A DNA stretch of 64,000 nucleotides, taken from Sinomonas albida. GTDB taxonomy: Bacteria > Actinomycetota > Actinomycetes > Actinomycetales > Micrococcaceae. Shown here piece after piece: positions 45,181-55,831 of this stretch (the first letter of the stretch is position 1; every line of letters begins with the position of its first letter). The notes below the pieces were generated by a model. The model did not search any database. It had not been told where the DNA came from and saw only the letters and a list, made by a program, of their open reading frames with translations. The stretch lies in contig NZ_SWDW01000003.1 of assembly GCF_004919045.1 (NCBI RefSeq), positions 62,001 through 126,000 of the forward strand, given 5' to 3'. The position numbers were made by a program, and so were the translations under genes.

Positions 45181-45471
45181 CTAGAACTGCGAGGCGAGCG
45201 GACCGGTCACGGGGTTCCACGCCGTGGCCGTCAGGCCGGAGATGAGGCCGGCGACCGAGTACGGGTCCTCCGCAAGCAGCGCCTGGAGGGCCACGCCGTC
45301 GTCCGCCTTGAACAGAAGGAGCGCGCCCGAGCCGTCCTCGTACGGACCGCTCGCAAGCAGCTGGCCCTGTTCGGCCACGCCCGCGAGCCAGCCGCGGTGG
45401 TCGGCGCGCACCTCATCGCGCCGGTCGGAGGTCGAGGCTTCATAGAGGTATTCAACGGCGAAGACGGTCAT
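45181..45471 (-). CDS. YciI-family protein
   Basis: 96 aa, ferredoxin-like fold. YciI features: FAVEYLYE, the DEVRADHRGWLAG segment with the His/Asp proposed as active-site residues, and a terminal WNPVTG. Biological role unknown. Start 6 nt after TAGGCT, no Shine-Dalgarno, so it has its own promoter within the dxr-ispG series and may also drive ispG. Confidence 0.88.
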   Translation of the reverse strand: MTVFAVEYLYEASTSDRRDEVRADHRGWLAGVAEQGQLLASGPYEDGSGALLLFKADDGVALQALLAEDPYSVAGLISGLTATAWNPVTGPLASQF

Positions 45472-45477
45472 GCCACC

Positions 45478-45483
45478 AGCCTA
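45478..45483 (-). promoter_or_regulatory. -10 box of the YciI gene
   Basis: TAGGCT on the minus strand, 6 nt before the ATG at 45471. Confidence 0.5.
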
Positions 45484-45491
45484 TCCCCCGG

Positions 45492-46823
45492 TCAGCCGAA
45501 CAGCTTCACCGGTTTGACGATGTCCGCGTAGATCAGCAGCACGCTCATGGCGAGCAGGACGCTCGCCACCGCGTACGTGAGGGGAAGCAGCTTGGCGATG
45601 TCGAACGGTCCCGGATCGGGCCTGCCCCGCCACCTTGCGACCTGCCGCCGGGCGCCCTCGAACAGCGCGCCGGCAACGTGCCCACCATCGAGCGGGAGCA
45701 GCGGGACCAGATTGAACACCGCGAGGGCGAGATTCACCCCGCCCAAGATGCCGAAGAGCGTCGCGATGCGCGCCGAGAGCGGCACGTCCTCGAGCGAGGC
45801 GACCTCGCCCGCCACGCGGCCCACTCCGACCACGCTGATGGGGCCGTTCGGGTCGCGCGGGGCGCTGCTGAAGGCGGCTTGGCCCACCGCCACGACGCGC
45901 GCGGGGAGATTGACGACGACGCCCGTCACCTGGGCGATGTTCTCGCCGACCGCGGGGAACACGGCGGTGATGGGCTGCGGAGTCAGCGCCTGACGGGATC
46001 CGATGCCGACGAAGCCGGACTGCGTGGTCTTGTAGCTCCCGTCGGCGTTCTTGGCGGGCTGCCCGTCGGAGCCGTACACGGCGACCTGGTTGAGCACCGG
46101 CGTGATCGTGAGATCCACGTCCTTGCCGTTGCGCTGCACCGTGATCCCGACCGTCTTGCCGGCCGAGGCGCGGATCCAGGACGAGAGCTGATCCCAGCCA
46201 GTGACCTGCTGGCCGTCGAAGCGGACCACGGTGTCGCCGGGCTGGAGGCCCGCTGCAGCGGCGGGGGTCTTCGTGCACGCGGACGTATCGGAGGGCGCCT
46301 GCTGGTTGGACGGGACCATGCACGCCGAGACGCTCGCGATCTGGTTCGTAGGCTGCGGGATGCCGAAGCCCATGAGGACGATCGCCATGAACACGAACCC
46401 GAGGACGATGTTCATGGCGGGGCCGCCGAGCATGATGATGATCTTCTTCCAGACCGGGAGCTGGTAGAACAGCCTGCCGTGGTCCTCGGGGCGGACCTCC
46501 TCGTGGGCCTGATCCCGCGCCGCCTCCGCGAGCCCCTGGAAGATGCCTGTGCTGGACTGCCGGACCGAACCGTCCCGCCGGTTCGGCGGGTACATGCCGA
46601 CCATCTGCACGTAGCCGCCGAGCGGAAGCGCCTTGATGCCGTATTCGGTCTCCCCCTTGCGGGTGGACCAGACAGTCGGCCCGAAGCCGATCATGTAGCG
46701 GGTCACGCGGACGTTGAAGAGCTTGGCGGGCAGCAGGTGCCCGACCTCGTGCAGGGCGATGGACACGGCGATGCCCAGGGCGACGAAGACGACGCCAAGG
46801 ACGAAGAGGACGGTGGGGTTCAC
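45492..46823 (-). CDS. rip1: Site-2 zinc metalloprotease (RseP/Rip1 type)
   Basis: Intramembrane protease that cleaves anti-sigma factors within the membrane. 443 aa. HExxH motif HEVGH (H25, E26, H29) in the first helix, a PDZ domain in the middle (TPAAAAGLQPGDTVVRFDGQQVTGWDQL), and the second active-site motif LVPLLPLDGGH in the third helix. Lies between dxr and ispG, as in mycobacteria. Confidence 0.94.
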   Translation of the reverse strand: MNPTVLFVLGVVFVALGIAVSIALHEVGHLLPAKLFNVRVTRYMIGFGPTVWSTRKGETEYGIKALPLGGYVQMVGMYPPNRRDGSVRQSSTGIFQGLAEAARDQAHEEVRPEDHGRLFYQLPVWKKIIIMLGGPAMNIVLGFVFMAIVLMGFGIPQPTNQIASVSACMVPSNQQAPSDTSACTKTPAAAAGLQPGDTVVRFDGQQVTGWDQLSSWIRASAGKTVGITVQRNGKDVDLTITPVLNQVAVYGSDGQPAKNADGSYKTTQSGFVGIGSRQALTPQPITAVFPAVGENIAQVTGVVVNLPARVVAVGQAAFSSAPRDPNGPISVVGVGRVAGEVASLEDVPLSARIATLFGILGGVNLALAVFNLVPLLPLDGGHVAGALFEGARRQVARWRGRPDPGPFDIAKLLPLTYAVASVLLAMSVLLIYADIVKPVKLFG

Positions 46824-46854
46824 AGAGGTTCTGACGTTCCTTCCAGCTTGTGGC

Positions 46855-48057
46855 TCAGCTAGCCAAACGCTCGTGCGCGCGCTTCCGTGCCCATTCCTCG
46901 GCAGCTAGCACGGTATCCACAGACATCTCCGAGGATCCTCCGTGCTCGCCGAGCACGGCCTCGACCGTGTCCACGATGTCGAGGAAGCCGATGCGGCGGG
47001 CGTGGAACGCTTCGACGGCCTCCTCGTTGGCTGCGTTGAACACCGCAGGATACGTGCTCCCCTGCTTCGCCGCATCCTTGGCGAGGTCCACCGCGGGGAA
47101 GGCCCGCGCGTCGAGCGGTTCGAAAGTCCACGCCGTCGCCCGGCTCCAGTCGCACGGCTCCGCGGCGTGCGCCACGCGATCGGGCCAGCCGAGCCCCAGC
47201 GCGATGGGGAGCCGCATGTCCGGGGGCGAGGCCTGGGCGATGATCGAGCCGTCCGTGAACTGCACCATCGAGTGGACCACCGACTGCGGATGGACGACGA
47301 CGTCGATCGCCTCGAGCGGGACGTCGAACAGCAGGTGGGCCTCGATGAGCTCGAGGCCCTTGTTGACGAGCGTCGCGGAGTTCGTCGTCACGACTTTGCC
47401 CATGTCCCACGTCGGGTGATTGAGTGCCTCCTGGGGCGTGACGCCCGCAAGCTCGGCGCGGCTTCGGCCCCGGAACGGCCCGCCCGAGGCCGTGAGGATA
47501 AGGCGATCGACTTCGTCCGCGCGACCCGCACGGAGGCACTGCGCGATCGCCGAATGCTCGGAGTCGACGGGCACGATCTGGCCCGGCGCGGCTGCGCTCT
47601 TCACGAGCGTCCCGCCCACGATGAGGCTTTCCTTGTTCGCGAGGGCAAGCGTGGCGCCCGACGCGAGCGCGGCGAGCGTCGGGGCGAGGCCGATGCTCCC
47701 GGTGATCCCGTTGAGGACGACGTCGGCTGGTCCAGTTGGCCCTCTCCACGCGGCGATGCGGGTGGAGGCATCGGGACCCGCGAACAGCTCGGGGGCGTAG
47801 TCCGCGGCGCCCTCCGCCGCCGACGCGCTGGCCATGAGTCCGCGGAGTTCGTCGACACTCCCCTCGGCGATCCCGACCGCCTCGGCCCGGGTGTGCACGG
47901 CCTGGAGCGCGAGCTGGCCGAGATTCCCGCCGCCCGCGCTGAGCGCCGTCACGCGGAAGCGGTGGGGGGCGCCGTCGACCACGTCAATGGCCTGCCGTCC
48001 AATGCTTCCTGTCGAGCCGAGGATGATCACAGAGCGCTGCCCGGCGGGAGATTGCAT
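46855..48057 (-). CDS. dxr: 1-deoxy-D-xylulose 5-phosphate reductoisomerase
   Basis: Second step of the MEP isoprenoid pathway. 400 aa. NADPH loop GSTGSIGRQ near the N-terminus, metal/substrate residues in DSEHSA and the segment MGKVVTTNSATLVNKGLELIEAH. ATG at 48057 follows GGTGG closely; the frame is open upstream without homologous residues. First gene of the dxr-rip1-(YciI)-ispG-GNAT group. Confidence 0.97.
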   Translation of the reverse strand: MQSPAGQRSVIILGSTGSIGRQAIDVVDGAPHRFRVTALSAGGGNLGQLALQAVHTRAEAVGIAEGSVDELRGLMASASAAEGAADYAPELFAGPDASTRIAAWRGPTGPADVVLNGITGSIGLAPTLAALASGATLALANKESLIVGGTLVKSAAAPGQIVPVDSEHSAIAQCLRAGRADEVDRLILTASGGPFRGRSRAELAGVTPQEALNHPTWDMGKVVTTNSATLVNKGLELIEAHLLFDVPLEAIDVVVHPQSVVHSMVQFTDGSIIAQASPPDMRLPIALGLGWPDRVAHAAEPCDWSRATAWTFEPLDARAFPAVDLAKDAAKQGSTYPAVFNAANEEAVEAFHARRIGFLDIVDTVEAVLGEHGGSSEMSVDTVLAAEEWARKRAHERLAS

Positions 48058-48173
48058 GCCACCAGTAAACCGCAGAACGGCTCCGCAAAACTTCTTCGAG
48101 GACGCCGACCGGCACCTCGTCTGCCTCACCTCGGTGGCCTGACGCGGTCGGGCTCGTCAAGGAGCGGCCCGCG

Positions 48174-48470
48174 TTAGGCGGGGATGAGCGGCTCGATCTG
48201 ACGGAGCTCGGCGTCGTGCTGATCATGCTCGAGCTCGATGTCGTAGTCGTTCTGAATGTTTAGCCAGAACCGTTCGGAGAGTCGGAGCGCCTTCGACAGC
48301 CGCAGCGCAGTGTCGGTGGTAATCCGGCGCCTGCCGCGGATGATCTCGCTCAGCCGGGTCTGCGGCAGGCCAGTGGCCTGCGCGAGCCGGTAAGCAGTGA
48401 TGCCGAGCGGCTCCAGGAACTCCGTCTGCAGAATCTCGCCGGGCGTGATGGGACTGTGGGCCTTCGCCAT
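48174..48470 (-). CDS. higA: HigA-type antitoxin
   Basis: 98 aa, Xre-like HTH of the HigA family: PGEILQTEFLEPLGITAYRLAQATGLPQTRLSEIIRGRRRITTDTALRLSKAL, then FWLNIQNDYDIE. Binds HigB and represses the higBA promoter. ATG at 48470 with AGGAGGA upstream, 16 bp after higB; toxin-first order is typical of higBA. Confidence 0.95.
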   Translation of the reverse strand: MAKAHSPITPGEILQTEFLEPLGITAYRLAQATGLPQTRLSEIIRGRRRITTDTALRLSKALRLSERFWLNIQNDYDIELEHDQHDAELRQIEPLIPA

Positions 48471-48486
48471 TGCGTTCCTCCTCCTT

Positions 48487-48768
48487 TCAGTGATAATCGA
48501 CGATCTGGACGTCCGCTGGACCGGCGCCCGTCCAGACGAAGCAGATCCGGTATTGGTCATTTACGCGGATCGAATGCTGCCCGTCGCGGTCCCCGGACAG
48601 CTTCTCCAACCGGTTTCCCGGCGGAATACGCAGGTCGTTTATGGTTTCGGCCGCATTGAGAAGGCGAAGCTTCTTTTGGGCGGCGCGCTGGAGGTCTGGG
48701 CCAAGACGTGGGACGTGCTCGCGATCCCAGACCATTCTCGTCGGCTCATCGGCGAAGGACAGGATCAC
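48487..48768 (-). CDS. higB: HigB/RelE-type mRNA interferase toxin
   Basis: 93 aa. RelE-fold toxin of the HigB type: LRLLNAAETINDLRIPPGNRLEKLSGDRDGQHSIRVNDQYRICFVW, whose Arg/His residues contact mRNA in the ribosomal A site. I take the GTG at 48768: a -35/-10 pair with 17-bp spacing puts the transcription start on it. An in-frame TTG 6 codons upstream lies inside the -10/operator and is unlikely. Confidence 0.92.
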   Translation of the reverse strand: MILSFADEPTRMVWDREHVPRLGPDLQRAAQKKLRLLNAAETINDLRIPPGNRLEKLSGDRDGQHSIRVNDQYRICFVWTGAGPADVQIVDYH

Positions 48769-48772
48769 CGCT

Positions 48773-48803
48773 CGATAGTATCGCAAAGAGATAGTATCGG
48801 CAA
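48773..48803 (-). promoter_or_regulatory. higBA promoter with two overlapping operators
   Basis: On the minus strand: -35 TTGCCG (48803-48798), 17-bp spacer, -10 TACTAT (48780-48775), then 6 nt to the higB GTG. Two copies of the palindromic core CGATACTATC (48773-48783 and 48790-48799) are spaced 16-17 bp apart; one covers the -10 box, the other lies just inside the -35. HigA binding here would block RNA polymerase. Confidence 0.7.
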
Positions 48804-48824
48804 GCGTTAGTACTCCTTGCCGTC

Positions 48825-49583
48825 CTACGCCCCTGCGGACAGGTGGCTGATGCCGTTCACGATCGCAAGGGCCGCCCCCGCGTAGGCGATGCCGATGACA
48901 AAACGCCTCACCGTCTCGCCGGCGACGCGGCGGGCAAGGAGGTCACCGACCACGATCCCGATGAGCATGCAGACGAACACGAGCACCCACTGCCAGAGCT
49001 CGAGCGCCGGCCAATGGCCGCCCGTCGCAAGGGCCTTGGCCAGCAGGGACGTGGTGCCGGTCGTGATGAAGTACGGCTGGAGCGTCGCGCCGAAGCGCCG
49101 CTGGTCCCAGCGACTCAGCACGGCATAGGCGGTGACAGCGGGCCCGCCGACCGCCGCGGCGGCGTTCATGAGTCCGCTCGAGAAGCCGCTCGCCGCCATG
49201 ACCCCGAGGCCGTCGACCGGTCCCTCGGGCCGCCGGCGAGCCCGGGCGACCAACTGGGACGCCACGAGCCCAACCAGGAGCAGGACGCCGATCCCGATCT
49301 CCAGCGGTGCCGCGGGCACATGGCTCGCGAGATAGGCACCCACCGCGATGCCGGCGAATCCGGGGACCATGAGGCCGAGATACCGCCGCCACTCGACGTC
49401 GCGCCAGACCCGCGACAGGATGAGCAGCGAGGACGTCGCCCCGCACGCGTTGACGATCATGACACCGTCGAGCGGCCCCAGCAGGACGACGAGGATCGGC
49501 GAGACCATGAGGCCGAAGCCCAGCCCCGCGACCCGCTGCGCCATGGCCCCGGCGACGACCGCAAGCAGGACCAAGGCAAACAC
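48825..49583 (-). CDS. TauE/SafE-family membrane exporter (second copy)
   Basis: 252 aa, seven to eight membrane helices, with AQRVAGLGFGLMVSPILVVLLGP and the repeat AASGFSSGLMNAAAAVGGPAV. Clearly diverged from the copy next to proS. GTG start 6 nt after TAGGAT and no Shine-Dalgarno. Separate from both the higBA module and the CitE gene group; substrate unknown. Confidence 0.88.
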   Translation of the reverse strand: MFALVLLAVVAGAMAQRVAGLGFGLMVSPILVVLLGPLDGVMIVNACGATSSLLILSRVWRDVEWRRYLGLMVPGFAGIAVGAYLASHVPAAPLEIGIGVLLLVGLVASQLVARARRRPEGPVDGLGVMAASGFSSGLMNAAAAVGGPAVTAYAVLSRWDQRRFGATLQPYFITTGTTSLLAKALATGGHWPALELWQWVLVFVCMLIGIVVGDLLARRVAGETVRRFVIGIAYAGAALAIVNGISHLSAGA

Positions 49584-49589
49584 CCAAGA

Positions 49590-49595
49590 ATCCTA
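49590..49595 (-). promoter_or_regulatory. -10 box of the second TauE/SafE gene
   Basis: TAGGAT on the minus strand, 6 nt before the GTG at 49583. Confidence 0.5.
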
Positions 49596-49619
49596 TATCC
49601 GATTCTCGGGCCGACTTCG

Positions 49620-50468
49620 CTAGAGCTCGGCGCTCCGCCCGGCGCGGCGCAGCAGGGCCTCGGCGTGCCGCAGAATGGGCCCGTCGATCATGCGGCCCCG
49701 ATGCTGGAACACGCCGGTCCCGGCGGCCTCGGACGCCGCAAGGAGCTCGCGCGCGGCGTCGACGGCCTCGGGGGTCGGCTGGTAGGCCTCCCGCACAGGG
49801 GCGGCCTGGCTTGGATGGATGCACGCCTTGGCCGCAAAGCCCGAGGCGACGGCGTCCGCGGCCTCGGCCGCGAGCCCGTCGAGGTCCTGGATCGCGGTGT
49901 AGACGGCGTCGATCGCCGCCTTGCCTAACGCGCCGGCGGCCAGGAGGACCGTAGACCTCGCGTGCAGCGCGACGGCGCGGTACCCGCCGTCGTCCGCCCG
50001 GCTGGACGTCCCGCCCAAGGAGGCCACCAGATCCTCGGCACCCCACATGAGGGCCACGACGTTGGGCTCGGCAGCGATGGCGGCGGCGTTGAGCACGCCG
50101 GCTGCGGTCTCGCAGAGGGCGACGACGTCGAAGCCCGCCAGACGCCGCACCTGCGCGGGCGATTCGGCCTTCGCAAGCATGACGGTGCGGTACGGCGTCG
50201 CGACGAGCGCGTCCAGATCGAGGTCGAAGTCTGCGGTCGACGCGGCGTTGACCCGCACGATCGTGCGCCGCGGATCGAGCGATGCCGTGGTGAGGTGGTG
50301 CCTGGCCGCGGCCTTGGCGTCCGGCGCGACGGCGTCCTCGAGGTCGAGGATGACGGCGTCGGCTCGGTCGGCGGCCTTCCCGAAGCGCTCGGGACGGTCG
50401 GCGGGGCAGAACAGCAGGGCCGGGCCCATGCTGAAGGGCGTGGGCCTGCTCGATTCAGACGGCGTCAT
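49620..50468 (-). CDS. HpcH/HpaI-type beta-hydroxyacyl-CoA lyase (CitE-like)
   Basis: 282 aa, TIM barrel of the citrate-lyase beta family: [30 protein letters not shown] (metal-binding), [19 protein letters not shown] and [12 protein letters not shown]. In M. tuberculosis the syntenic CitE-like protein Rv2498c cleaves HMG-CoA and citramalyl-CoA, serving leucine and itaconate breakdown; the same reaction is inferred here from context. ATG at 50468 overlaps the MaoC gene by 14 nt. Confidence 0.9.
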   Translation of the reverse strand: MTPSESSRPTPFSMGPALLFCPADRPERFGKAADRADAVILDLEDAVAPDAKAAARHHLTTASLDPRRTIVRVNAASTADFDLDLDALVATPYRTVMLAKAESPAQVRRLAGFDVVALCETAAGVLNAAAIAAEPNVVALMWGAEDLVASLGGTSSRADDGGYRAVALHARSTVLLAAGALGKAAIDAVYTAIQDLDGLAAEAADAVASGFAAKACIHPSQAAPVREAYQPTPEAVDAARELLAASEAAGTGVFQHRGRMIDGPILRHAEALLRRAGRSAEL

Positions 50469-50994
50469 GGTGTGCTTCCTTGGTCCACATGAGGCACGAG
50501 CGCTTCGCCCGCGCAACGACGACGCCGTCCTGGTTGCGGCCAGTGTGCTCCATCGTCACGATCCCCTGACCGGGCCGGGACGAGGAGAGCCGCTTCTCGA
50601 CGACGACCGTCTCGGTGTAGAGCGTATCGCCGTGGAACACGGGATGCGGGAACGAGACGTCGGTCAGGCCCAGCTGCGCGACGATCGTGCCTTGGGTCAG
50701 CTGGGCGACGGACTGCCCCACAACGGTCGCGAGCGTGAACATCGAGTTCACGAGGCGCTGGCCGAACGGCTGGGCCGCGCTCCACGCGGCGTCGAGGTGC
50801 AGCGCCTGGGTGTTCATGGTGAGCGTCGTGAAGAGGACGTTGTCCGCCTCCGTCACCGTCCGGCCGGGCCGGTGCGCGTAAACCACACCCTCTTCGAGTT
50901 CGTCGAAGTAGAGGCCACGCTGCTCGATGACACGGGGGCCCTCCACGTTGGCGTTTCCGCCGGCTGCCGGCTGCGGATCAGGGCTCATTGTCAT
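50455..50994 (-). CDS. MaoC-family enoyl-CoA hydratase
   Basis: 179 aa, hot-dog fold with the hydratase motif ([27 protein letters not shown] and [14 protein letters not shown]). The M. tuberculosis counterpart Rv2499c sits between the same neighbours and hydrates methylglutaconyl- or itaconyl-CoA. Coupled to scoB by a 17-nt overlap and to the lyase downstream. Confidence 0.9.
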   Translation of the reverse strand: MTMSPDPQPAAGGNANVEGPRVIEQRGLYFDELEEGVVYAHRPGRTVTEADNVLFTTLTMNTQALHLDAAWSAAQPFGQRLVNSMFTLATVVGQSVAQLTQGTIVAQLGLTDVSFPHPVFHGDTLYTETVVVEKRLSSSRPGQGIVTMEHTGRNQDGVVVARAKRSCLMWTKEAHHDAV

Positions 50995-51682
50995 GGATCT
51001 CCACCTCGAGCTCGGCCGCGGTCGCCGCCACGACCTGCTCCTCCGTCACGCCCGGAGCCAGTTCGCGCAACACCAGCACGGCACCGGTCGCGGTGGCAGG
51101 CTCCATCCCCGCCCCCACGAGCCCGCTCCCGGCGTCCCGCACCACGTCGATGACCCCGAGGTCCGTGATGATGCGGTCCACGCAGCCCTTGCCCGTGATC
51201 GGCAGGGTGCATTCGGGCAGGATCTTCGGATTCCCGTGCTTGTCCGTGTGGTCCATCATGACGATGAGCCGCTTGGCCCCGAAGACGAGGTCCATGGCGC
51301 CGCCCATCCCCTTGACCATCTTTCCGGGGATCATCCAGTTGGCGAGGTCGCCGTTCTGCGACACCTCCATGGCTCCGAGCACCGCAACGTCCACGTGGCC
51401 GCCGCGGACCATCCCGAACGACGTCGCCGAGTCGAAGAACGCGGCGCCCTTCTTGACCGTCACGGTCTCCTTGCCGGCGTTGATGAGATCCGGATCGACC
51501 TCGGCCTCGACGGGATACGGCCCGGTGCCGAGGATCCCGTTCTCGGAGTGCAGCACGACCTCGACGCCGCTCGGAATGTAGTTCGGAATGAGCGTCGGCA
51601 TCCCGATCCCGAGGTTCACGTACTGGCCGTTGGTGAGCTCCTGCGCGACGCGGGCCGCGAGCTCGTTGCGGTTCCACGGCAT
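50978..51682 (-). CDS. scoB: CoA transferase subunit B (3-oxoacid CoA-transferase type)
   Basis: 234 aa. The catalytic Glu is in the conserved SENGILG segment (about residues 46-52); GIGMPTLIP and [14 protein letters not shown] are also typical. Forms a hetero-oligomer with ScoA and transfers CoA between succinyl-CoA and acetoacetate, itaconate or related acids. ATG shares one base with the scoA stop (TAATG). Confidence 0.94.
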   Translation of the reverse strand: MPWNRNELAARVAQELTNGQYVNLGIGMPTLIPNYIPSGVEVVLHSENGILGTGPYPVEAEVDPDLINAGKETVTVKKGAAFFDSATSFGMVRGGHVDVAVLGAMEVSQNGDLANWMIPGKMVKGMGGAMDLVFGAKRLIVMMDHTDKHGNPKILPECTLPITGKGCVDRIITDLGVIDVVRDAGSGLVGAGMEPATATGAVLVLRELAPGVTEEQVVAATAAELEVEIHDNEP

Positions 51683-52443
51683 TACTGGGCCACCGTCCTC
51701 TTCTCGATCCGCTTCTCCCCCAGCGGGCTGTCCGCCGGCACGTGCACTACGCGTTGGACGAAGATCCCCGGCGTGTGGATGTGCTCGGGGTCCAGCTCGC
51801 CGGGCTCCACGAGCTCCTCGACCTCGGCGATCGTGATCCTCCCCGCCATCGCACACAGCGGATTGAAGTTCATGGCCGTCTCATGGAACACGAGATTGCC
51901 GTGCCGGTCTCCCTTGAGGGCGTGGACCAGGCCGAAGTCCGGCGTGAGCGACTCCTCGAGAACGTAGTCGGCGCCGTGGAAGGCGCGCACCTCCTTCGGC
52001 GAGGAGGCCTTCACGACGTTCCCTTCGGCGTCGTACTTCTGCGGAAGGCCGCCCTCGGAGACCTGGGTGCCCACCCCTGCCGACGTGTAGAAGGCGGGAA
52101 TCCCGGCTCCGCCAGCGCGGAGCTTCTCGGCGAGCGTCCCCTGCGGGGTGAGGACGACCTCGAGCTCGCCCGAGAGGAACTGGCGCGCGAACTCCTTGTT
52201 CTCTCCCACGTACGAGCTCACGGTCCGGCGGATGCGACCCGAGGACAGGAGGATCCCGAGGCCCCAGTCGTCCACGCCGCAGTTGTTGCTGATGGTCTCG
52301 AGGTCTTTCGTGCCCTGCCGGTGCAGGGCGTCGATGAGCCCTACCGGAATGCCGCACAGGCCGAAGCCGCCGACGGCGAGCGAGGCGCCATCCGGGATGT
52401 CCGCCACCGCCTCCTCGACGCTGGCCACCACTTTGTCGATCAC
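51682..52443 (-). CDS. scoA: CoA transferase subunit A
   Basis: 253 aa. Glycine-rich CoA-binding motif [10 protein letters not shown] near residues 24-33 and [14 protein letters not shown]. Partner of ScoB. Starts 52 bp after the acyl-CoA dehydrogenase stop, so probably in the same operon, with AGGAGG just upstream of the ATG. Confidence 0.94.
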   Translation of the reverse strand: MIDKVVASVEEAVADIPDGASLAVGGFGLCGIPVGLIDALHRQGTKDLETISNNCGVDDWGLGILLSSGRIRRTVSSYVGENKEFARQFLSGELEVVLTPQGTLAEKLRAGGAGIPAFYTSAGVGTQVSEGGLPQKYDAEGNVVKASSPKEVRAFHGADYVLEESLTPDFGLVHALKGDRHGNLVFHETAMNFNPLCAMAGRITIAEVEELVEPGELDPEHIHTPGIFVQRVVHVPADSPLGEKRIEKRTVAQ

Positions 52444-52495
52444 AGAACCTCCTTATGGCACCGCTTCGTGACCCAGGCTGTTTCCGCGACCTACG

Positions 52496-53671
52496 CTACA
52501 GCCCAAGCTCCCGGGCGATGAGCATGAGCTGCACCTCAGTTGTCCCCTCGCCGACCTCGAGGATCTTCGAGTCCCTGTAGTGGCGCGCGACCGTGAACTC
52601 GTTGATGAAGCCGTAGCCGCCGAACACCTGGGTCGCGTCGCGAGCGTTGTCCATCGCCGCCTCGCCGGCGACCATCTTCGCGATCGCGGCCTCGGTCTTG
52701 AACGGCTTGCCGGCGAGCATGCGCGCGGCGGCGTCGTAGTAGGCGAGCCGGGCGGTGTGGGCCCGGGCCTGCATACGGGCGATCTTGAATTGAATCCCCT
52801 GATACTTGCCGATGTTCGAGCCGAACGCGCTGCGTTCCTTTGCGTACTTCACGGAGAGGTCGACGCAGCCCTGCGCCGCGCCCGTGCCGAGCGCGGCGAT
52901 CGCGATCCGGCCCTCGTCGAGGATCGACAGGAAGTTCGCGTAGCCGCGGCCCCGCACGCCGAGGAGATTCTCCTCGGGCACGCGCGCGTCCTTGAACGAG
53001 AGCGGATGCGTGTCCGACGCGTTCCAGCCCACCTTGTTGTAGGGCTTCTCGGCGCGGAAGCCGGGGGTCCCGGAGGGGACGATGATCGTGGAGATCTCCT
53101 TGCGGGTCCGGCCGTCGGGGCGGGTCTCCGTGCCCGTCACCGCGGTCACCGTGACGAACTTGGTGATGTCGGTGCCCGAGTTCGTGATGAATTCCTTCGA
53201 GCCGTTGATGACCCACTCTCGCCCCTCGGGACCATCCTCGAGCCGGGCATTCGTCTTCGTGCCGCCCGCGTCTGATCCGGCCTCGGGCTCGGTGAGACCG
53301 AAGCCCGCAAGCGCTCGTCCGGCCGCGAGCTCGGGCAGCCACGTCTCGCGCTGCTTGTCGGTGCCGAAGCGGTAGATCGGCATGGCGCCGAGCGACACAC
53401 CCGCTTCGAGCGTGATCGCGACCGACTGGTCCACGCGGCCCAGCTGCTCGAGCGCGAGGGCGAGGGCGAAGTAGTCGCCGCCCATGCCCCCGAACTCCTC
53501 GGGGAACGGGAGCCCGAAGAGGCCCATCTCCCCCATCTGGGAGACGATCTCGTACGGGAAGCTGTGCTCCTCGTCGTGCTTCTGCGAGGCGGGGGCAACG
53601 ACCTCGTCGGCGAACTCGCGAACGGTCTCGCTGAGCTCCCGGTAATCGTCGTCGAGCTGGAAGTCGACCAT
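52496..53671 (-). CDS. Acyl-CoA dehydrogenase (branched-chain type)
   Basis: 391-aa FAD flavoenzyme. Signatures AGFGLTEPEAGSDAGGTKTNA and FGGYGFINEFTVARHYRDSKI. Position suggests isovaleryl-CoA oxidation, like the FadE19 family. A Glu at about E375 (GEGTTEVQ) is where medium-chain enzymes keep their catalytic base, whereas human isovaleryl-CoA dehydrogenase uses a different helix, so 2-methylbutyryl- or isobutyryl-CoA are also possible substrates. Lies between the carboxylase and CoA transferase genes. Confidence 0.93.
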   Translation of the reverse strand: MVDFQLDDDYRELSETVREFADEVVAPASQKHDEEHSFPYEIVSQMGEMGLFGLPFPEEFGGMGGDYFALALALEQLGRVDQSVAITLEAGVSLGAMPIYRFGTDKQRETWLPELAAGRALAGFGLTEPEAGSDAGGTKTNARLEDGPEGREWVINGSKEFITNSGTDITKFVTVTAVTGTETRPDGRTRKEISTIIVPSGTPGFRAEKPYNKVGWNASDTHPLSFKDARVPEENLLGVRGRGYANFLSILDEGRIAIAALGTGAAQGCVDLSVKYAKERSAFGSNIGKYQGIQFKIARMQARAHTARLAYYDAAARMLAGKPFKTEAAIAKMVAGEAAMDNARDATQVFGGYGFINEFTVARHYRDSKILEVGEGTTEVQLMLIARELGL

Positions 53672-53696
53672 GGATGGCTCCTGAAGGTTTCGGGTC

Positions 53697-55817
<2,121 letters not shown>

Positions 55818-55831
55818 GGAAGTCACTTTCC

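Noticed and set aside
48174-48803. Evidence for a mobile island around higBA
   Set aside because: No integrase, repeats, tRNA or composition shift visible; the flanking genes appear ordinary chromosomal ones.
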